Assembly: GCA_041675905.1 (NCBI GenBank) | Contig: JBAYSX010000016.1 | Span: forward strand, 1 to 64,000 | Direction: 5' to 3' | Length of the DNA stretch: 64,000 nt | DNA from: Sandaracinobacteroides sp041675905 | Lineage (GTDB): Bacteria; Pseudomonadota; Alphaproteobacteria; Sphingomonadales; Sphingomonadaceae | Shown here: in pieces, positions 59,149-64,000 of the stretch | Position numbering within the stretch: position 1 is the stretch's first letter | Layout of the letters: every line of letters starts with the position of its first letter | Translations under genes and position numbers: made by a program | Notes under the pieces: model-generated | What the model was told of the DNA's origin: nothing | Databases searched by the model: none | The model's input: only the letters and a program-made list of their open reading frames with translations

Positions 59149-61854
59149 ATGAATTCGCCACTGACGACGTCATCTTTCGTATTTTATGGTCAGCGCTTGC
59201 GTTTGTTCAGCAGCATGACAGCATTGGCCATTGCCGGTTTCGCTACCCCCGTCGCTGCAGAGACGACCAGCGATGACAATGAAGAAATCATCGTGTCCGG
59301 TTCGATTCGTGACTCGATGCTCCGTTCGATCGAAATGCAGCGCGACGCCGACAACATGGCCGTAGGCATCTCTTCTGACGATATCGGCCAGTTTCCGGAC
59401 GAAACAGCCGCTGCCGCGCTCGACCGCCTTCCCGGTGTCTCCGTGCAGCGCGACCAGGGTCAGGAACGCTATGTTCAGGTCCGCGGGGCGCCCACCCGCT
59501 GGACGCAGGTCGCGATCGACAATCTGAACATCCTGGGCGCCGAAGACCGCGTGTTCCGATTCGACTCGATTCCGGCCGCGCAGATCAGCAGTGTGCTGCT
59601 CAACCGCACGCTGCTCCCCGAAATGCCGTCGGAAGCGCTGGCCGGCCGCGTGGATATCCGGACCTATTCGGCGCTGGCCAATCCCGGTTTGCATGTCTTC
59701 GCCGAGGGCGGGCTTGGCTTCGTCGATCTTGGCGACGGCAAGAACGAGAAATATGCCGGCCGTATCTCGTGGGGCAACGACAAGTGGGGCTTTTCCGCCG
59801 CAGGCTCGCATTATGCATTCGAGCAACAGACCGACAACAGTGAACCGCGCTTTGACGAGATTGGCCTGAGGCAGCAGCGTTTCACCAAATATATCATCAA
59901 CCGCGTCGTCGAGGCGGCGTCGGGCAAGATCGAGTTCGCACCGACCACGGGGCACAAGCTTTCAGCGCTCTATCTCCACAGCACATTCACCGACTTCGAG
60001 GAGCGCAACTGGTACCGCTTCGGCTATGACTCGGCATTTTCGGGCACGCGCGATTTCGAGACGGCCGACCTCATCGGCGTGCCGATGGACAGTTCGCACG
60101 CCTATGGCGATTATCGCAATGGCCTCGACACCGCGATCCTGCGCGGCGAGCATGAATTTGGCAACGGTTGGCGGTTCAACTGGCACGGCGCCTATACCGA
60201 GACCTTCTTCAGCCAGTATTATCCGGTGGTCACGGGGCAGGTGACGAACTCGCTCACGACTGCGCCGACAGGCGCACAGGCACTACTGCTGCCCTCGATG
60301 CATGTCGATGTCAACGCAGTAAACAAGGGCTTCCCTTATCACCAGCTTTACACGACGGTGCTTAACGCCCAAGGCGTCCCGACGCGTGGCGACGCGCTCA
60401 TTGCCTTGCCGCAGACCTCGCTTAACAATTATTATTTCGGCGAACAAAATTCAAAGCGCAAGACCAAGGCGTGGACGGCCAAGGCGGATCTCGCGAAAGA
60501 CTGGGAAAGCTTCGGTGCCGATGCGACCTTTTCGGTCGGGATCCAGTGGGACGATCGTAATCAGCTTAGCACAACAGAGAATTTTGTTCGCCCCGACGGC
60601 ACCATTTCGACCGGCAACCGCACGCTCACCAATTTGGCAACACTCTCCCAGCAGCTTGGCGTGCCATTCAATTTCACCGATTTCCTGACTCGAGATCCAT
60701 GGGAAGCGCAACAGAAGCGCGGTTTCACCGCAGTGCTCAACAACAACAAGGCGATGGTTGACCAGATCGACAAAATCCTGGCAGCGGCTGCCGCGGCAAA
60801 TGCCGCGGGCGGGAATTTCCCAGTCTACGGTAATGATCCGAAGTTGACCAATACCGTCGTCGAAAAGGTTCTCGCTGGCTATATCCAGAACCGCTGGAAG
60901 TGGGACCGGCACATGCTTCTGCTTGGCCTGCGCGCCGAGCAGACCAAGATCAATACGGTCGGTATCGCGGTGCGGGGCAGCGACCTCATCCCGCTTTCGC
61001 TCGAGAGCAAGGACACGAAATTCTTCCCGAGCGTCCACTACAGCTTCGATGCGACCGACGATTTGAAGCTGCGCGCCGCCTTTATCACTGGATCGGCACG
61101 CCCGAGTCTCACCGCCATGCGTGCGACCGTCACCATCAACGACACTTCGGAGACGATTTCGGGCGGCAATCCCTATCTCCGGCCGGAAACGGCTTATGGC
61201 TTCGATGCATCGGCCGAATGGTATTTCGCACCGGGAGCCATCTTGTCGGTCAGCGGCTATCATCGCGAGGTCGACGGCGTGCTCTATAGCTCGACGATGC
61301 TTGTCGGAGGTGACGATTATAACGCCGACGGTGTTGACCGCAGCCAATATCTGCTTTCGACGACGCTGAACGGCAACAAGGGGCACCTCACAGGTCTCGA
61401 AATCGCCTACAGCCACCCGTTCACCTTCCTGCCGGGGGCGCTTTCGGGTCTCGGCGTCGAAGCCAGCGTAGCGTTTAACTGGGGCAACTTCCGAACGCCG
61501 GATGGGGCCAAGGAAGGCTTTGCTGGCACGTCGCGGCGCATCACCAAGGCGACAATATTCTACGAGAAGGACGGCTTTTCGGCACGGCTTTCGTACAACC
61601 ATCGTACGAAGTGGCTCGATGAAGCTTTCGGCAGCGGCAGCTGCAGCACTCCGGGCTGTAACCTCTACTGGGGGCCGCAGCAGCGGCTTAGCCTGGGGCT
61701 GCGTTACCAGCTCAACGATATGTTCACGATCTTCTTCAACGGGGAGAATCTCACGAACGAAGATGGTGTACGCTACCAGGGTGTTCCTGAGCGTCCCTAT
61801 GAGGTCGAGACCTTCGGTCGCAAATATCTGGCAGGTATCCGCTTCACCTATTAA
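59149..61854 (+). CDS. TonB-dependent receptor
   Basis: 901 residues from ATG 59149 (ATG 59134 also possible). Signal peptide (LFSSMTALAIAGFATPVAAE), TonB-box-like EEIIVSGS, plug domain with DETAAAALDRLPGVSVQRDQ and YVQVRGAPTRWTQVAIDNLN, then a 22-strand barrel ending with NGENLTNEDGVRYQGVPERP and the terminal GIRFTY with the C-terminal aromatic. It imports a siderophore, sugar or other large solute. The plug begins in the 'FecA-less, ILNRT' style of sphingomonad oligosaccharide/peptide receptors. IS debris lies on both sides. Confidence 0.9.
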   Translation: MNSPLTTSSFVFYGQRLRLFSSMTALAIAGFATPVAAETTSDDNEEIIVSGSIRDSMLRSIEMQRDADNMAVGISSDDIGQFPDETAAAALDRLPGVSVQRDQGQERYVQVRGAPTRWTQVAIDNLNILGAEDRVFRFDSIPAAQISSVLLNRTLLPEMPSEALAGRVDIRTYSALANPGLHVFAEGGLGFVDLGDGKNEKYAGRISWGNDKWGFSAAGSHYAFEQQTDNSEPRFDEIGLRQQRFTKYIINRVVEAASGKIEFAPTTGHKLSALYLHSTFTDFEERNWYRFGYDSAFSGTRDFETADLIGVPMDSSHAYGDYRNGLDTAILRGEHEFGNGWRFNWHGAYTETFFSQYYPVVTGQVTNSLTTAPTGAQALLLPSMHVDVNAVNKGFPYHQLYTTVLNAQGVPTRGDALIALPQTSLNNYYFGEQNSKRKTKAWTAKADLAKDWESFGADATFSVGIQWDDRNQLSTTENFVRPDGTISTGNRTLTNLATLSQQLGVPFNFTDFLTRDPWEAQQKRGFTAVLNNNKAMVDQIDKILAAAAAANAAGGNFPVYGNDPKLTNTVVEKVLAGYIQNRWKWDRHMLLLGLRAEQTKINTVGIAVRGSDLIPLSLESKDTKFFPSVHYSFDATDDLKLRAAFITGSARPSLTAMRATVTINDTSETISGGNPYLRPETAYGFDASAEWYFAPGAILSVSGYHREVDGVLYSSTMLVGGDDYNADGVDRSQYLLSTTLNGNKGHLTGLEIAYSHPFTFLPGALSGLGVEASVAFNWGNFRTPDGAKEGFAGTSRRITKATIFYEKDGFSARLSYNHRTKWLDEAFGSGSCSTPGCNLYWGPQQRLSLGLRYQLNDMFTIFFNGENLTNEDGVRYQGVPERPYEVETFGRKYLAGIRFTY

Positions 61855-62097
61855 TCTACCGGCGAAGTGGAATTGCGGTAACGTCTCCGTGGATTATGGG
61901 GCGGTCATCAGGGCAGCAGATGGTCAGGCTGCTCTGGGACCGTCACCGACAAAGCAGCGAACCATTTGTTAATCGACCGACCCGATCAGTTGATCGATAA
62001 AGGGAGCCTTTTGTGCAAGATTCTCGGCAATGCCTTCTCGATTAGAGGTGGTGTCGCCTTCCTGGGCAGGTTTGCGGCTGGGTTAAGCTCATCCCGG

Positions 62098-62430
62098 TTA
62101 TCGTTCATGCCGCCATTTGGCGATCAAATCATGGGGAGCATGCCCCCCATGATTTGAAGTGTCGATTTGCCCATATGCCTCGCCGGAGGTTTTCCCTGCA
62201 AGCCGCGAATGAGGGCGATGCTGGTCGTAACAGGCGAACCAGCGGCCAAGACGGGCACGCAGTTCGGATTCGGTTTCGAAGGCGTGCAGGTAGACGCATT
62301 CGTATTTCAGGGAGCGCCACAGGCGTTCGATGAAGACATTGTCCATCCTGCGTCCCCGGCCATCCATGCCGACCTTGATCTCGGCGGCGCGCAGAACGCC
62401 GGTGAAGACGTTGCTGGTGAACTGGGCGGA
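62098..62430 (-). pseudogene. IS3-family OrfB transposase, 3' fragment
   Basis: C-terminal end of the integrase core: SAQFTSNVFTGVLRAAEIKV, MDGRGRRMDNVFIERLWRSL (with the catalytic Glu in FIERLWRSLKYE) and CYDQHRPHSRLAGKTSGEAY. The first two catalytic Asp and OrfA are missing. It is joined to an IS30-type fragment on its 5' side at ~62430. Confidence 0.8.
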
Positions 62431-62431
62431 T

Positions 62432-62572
62432 TCAAGCGGTCGTCGCAACATCTTGTTTTTCGATCTGTGCAAGACACTGGTCAAGCGCCTCCGCGGGTGT
62501 TTTCCAGCCTAACATTTTACGCGGCTTGCTGTTTATTGCAGCAGCCACAGCAGCAAGCGCCTCGGGATTCTA
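62432..62572 (-). pseudogene. IS30-family transposase, 3' fragment
   Basis: About 45 codons: AAVAAAINSKPRKMLGWKTP then AEALDQCLAQIEKQDVATTA and TGA (62434-62432). NSRPRKxLGWKTPAE is the fixed C-terminal signature of IS30 transposases. The upstream part of the gene is absent. Confidence 0.7.
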
Positions 62573-62931
62573 CGCAAGCTTGAACGTTGAGCAAAAAGCA
62601 GCCTAATCATTGAACCAGAAACTCTCCGGTAAACCCGGGGCAGTTCACAGAAGTAGACCTGTACCCCCTCCCGTTTGAATTCTTCCGAATGTTTAGTCAT
62701 CTCGTCAGTCTCCTCTTGCGAGCAACAAACGCTCAGGAGACCGGCACAAAACCGTTACAAGTCCACACCGGTCAAATTGCGGAATAACGCTTGGTCTTGC
62801 GCGCAATTCGAGCCACGGCTCGCTTCGGCCCACATCCCCCGTGAAGTAGATTTCACGGCCGCGGGGGAATCCCGCAAACCCGATTTTTCAAACCAATTCG
62901 TAAAGGAATTGCCGGTTGCGCAGCTGCGACA
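62573..62931. other. Intergenic stretch without a recognised gene
   Basis: No frame here has family resemblance. It separates the IS debris from the ABC exporter. A 100-codon plus-strand frame (62675-62977) overlaps the exporter end and looks accidental. Confidence 0.4.
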
Positions 62932-64000
62932 TCAGTCGTCGAAACTGGCGCGGCCCGAAGCGCAGAGATTCGCATAAAGCCCGTCCTTGGCGAGCAATTC
63001 GGAATGGTTGCCACGCTCGCGGACACGACCCTTTTCGAGGACCAATATCTGGTCGGCATCGCGAACGGTCGCAAGGCGGTGAGCAATGACGATCGTGGTC
63101 CGCCCGGCAAAGAGCACCTTCAACGCCTTCTGAATAGCCTGCTCGGTAAAGGAATCGATATTCGCCGTGGCCTCATCAAGAATGAGGATACGCGGATTGG
63201 CGACGAGCGCGCGAGCAAAGCAGATAAGCTGGCGCTGACCCATCGACAGATTGCGTCCGCGCTGCCCGAGCAACGTCTGATAGCCGTCGGGAAGACTCGC
63301 GATGAAATCGTGAGCCTCGACCGCGCGCGCGGCCGCAACGACCTGATCCGTGGTCACGCCGGGCGTATTGTAGCGAATATTTTCCTCGATCGTTCCCGAG
63401 AAGAGATAGGGCTCCTGGAGCACGATGCCGATGCGTCGACCGAGGGAGGCGAGTGTCAGATCACGCACATCATGCTCGCCGACACGCACCGAACCTTCGC
63501 CGGTTTCGTAGAAGCGGCGGATCAGCGCAACCGTGCTGGTCTTGCCCGAACCCGTGGGTCCCACGATCGCAAGCATCTCGCCCGGCTCGACGCGAAAGCT
63601 GATGTCGTGAAGTACAGGCCGCCCGGGACTGTAGCCGAAGGTGACATTCGCAAGCTCGACCGACAGCGGCTCGTCGGGAAGATCGATTGCGCCCGGTCGG
63701 TCGTGGATCTCGACAGGCACATCGAGAACCTGGAAAATCCGGTGTCCCGCCGCCATCGCGCGCTGCATCACTGTATATTGATTGGAGAGCGTACGCACGG
63801 GATCGAAGAAACGCTGGACATAGAGGATGAAGGCGACAAGCGCGCCGATTTCAAGACGCTGATCGAGAACGAACAGACCGCCGGCCACAACCACGATCGC
63901 GATACCGACGCCCGTCATCAGGTCGACCATCGGGGTCAAGATGTTGCTGACCCATGACGCGCGGCACTGGGCGTGTTCATTCTCGCGGACCTTGGCCGCA
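62932..64000 (-). CDS. ABC exporter, fused membrane and ATPase domains (3' part)
   Basis: The frame is open to the window edge, so the N-terminus lies outside; ~356 residues are seen. The end of the ABC_membrane domain (SNILTPMVDLMTGVGIAIVV, GALVAFILYVQRFFDPVRTL) is followed by the ATPase with Walker A GPTGSGKTSTVAL, Q-loop LQEPYLFSGTIEENIRYN, signature LSMGQRQLICFARAL (variant of LSGGQ, with M for G) and Walker B RILILDEATANID. Msb/LmrA-like exporter subunit; such genes often come as a heterodimer pair. Substrate unknown. Confidence 0.9.
   Translation of the reverse strand, partial: AAKVRENEHAQCRASWVSNILTPMVDLMTGVGIAIVVVAGGLFVLDQRLEIGALVAFILYVQRFFDPVRTLSNQYTVMQRAMAAGHRIFQVLDVPVEIHDRPGAIDLPDEPLSVELANVTFGYSPGRPVLHDISFRVEPGEMLAIVGPTGSGKTSTVALIRRFYETGEGSVRVGEHDVRDLTLASLGRRIGIVLQEPYLFSGTIEENIRYNTPGVTTDQVVAAARAVEAHDFIASLPDGYQTLLGQRGRNLSMGQRQLICFARALVANPRILILDEATANIDSFTEQAIQKALKVLFAGRTTIVIAHRLATVRDADQILVLEKGRVRERGNHSELLAKDGLYANLCASGRASFDD

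Noticed and set aside
1..64000. CRISPR arrays
   Set aside because: No regularly spaced repeats of 23-40 bp and no cas genes were seen.

Overview
The window looks like a chromosomal segment of a GC-rich, sphingolipid-making alphaproteobacterium, most likely a sphingomonad (Sphingomonadales) with some salt tolerance. The evidence is a serine palmitoyltransferase with its own acyl carrier protein, a plant-type glutamate-cysteine ligase, a DUF2125 protein, a large TonB receptor and a complete ectoine/hydroxyectoine operon. The species cannot be named from the sequence alone.

Layout. 1-6990 is a decayed tailed prophage: capsid end, a beta-helix protein, a connector, then a deletion scar, then tail-tip genes. 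7256-14980 is an accessory island: a low-GC methyltransferase, small regulators, an HNH nuclease, a Fic protein and a Septu-type defence pair (ptuA/ptuB) with the remnant of a third gene. It ends at the 5' half of a broken tRNA-Gly(TCC). 15065-23224 is core genome: tRNA-Tyr, rlmB, gshA, rsmE, a sphingolipid cluster (SDR, ACP, SPT), lon and tRNA-Val.

23172-37725 is a second degraded prophage lying in tRNA-Val and bounded by 54-bp direct repeats. The repeats differ at one base, the first base of the anticodon (CAC in the intact gene, GAC in the remnant). It keeps a tape measure gene, fused fragments of portal, beta-helix and chaperone genes, a cro/cI-like switch with a repeated palindromic operator, a large tail fibre, lysis genes with an embedded Rz1, and three toxin-antitoxin modules. 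No integrase was found. The two prophages have lost largely complementary parts of the same kind of gene order.

37787-38506 is a broken IS5-type element abutting an entericidin-like lipoprotein. 38710-43997 is the ectR-ectABCD-MFS osmolyte cluster. 44045-49438 is a valine-degradation operon (mmsB, enoyl-CoA hydratase, HIBYL-CoA hydrolase, acyl-CoA dehydrogenase, mmsA) facing a divergent LysR regulator with an 18-bp perfect palindrome between them. 50423-58048 is housekeeping: a zinc-ribbon protein, DUF218, plsC, DUF2125, a Fe-S scaffold, cysS, cvpA and radA. tRNA-Pro(CGG) at 58133 is followed by mobile-element debris (a primase-like fragment, IS3 and IS30 relics) that flanks a TonB-dependent receptor and an ABC exporter cut by the window end.
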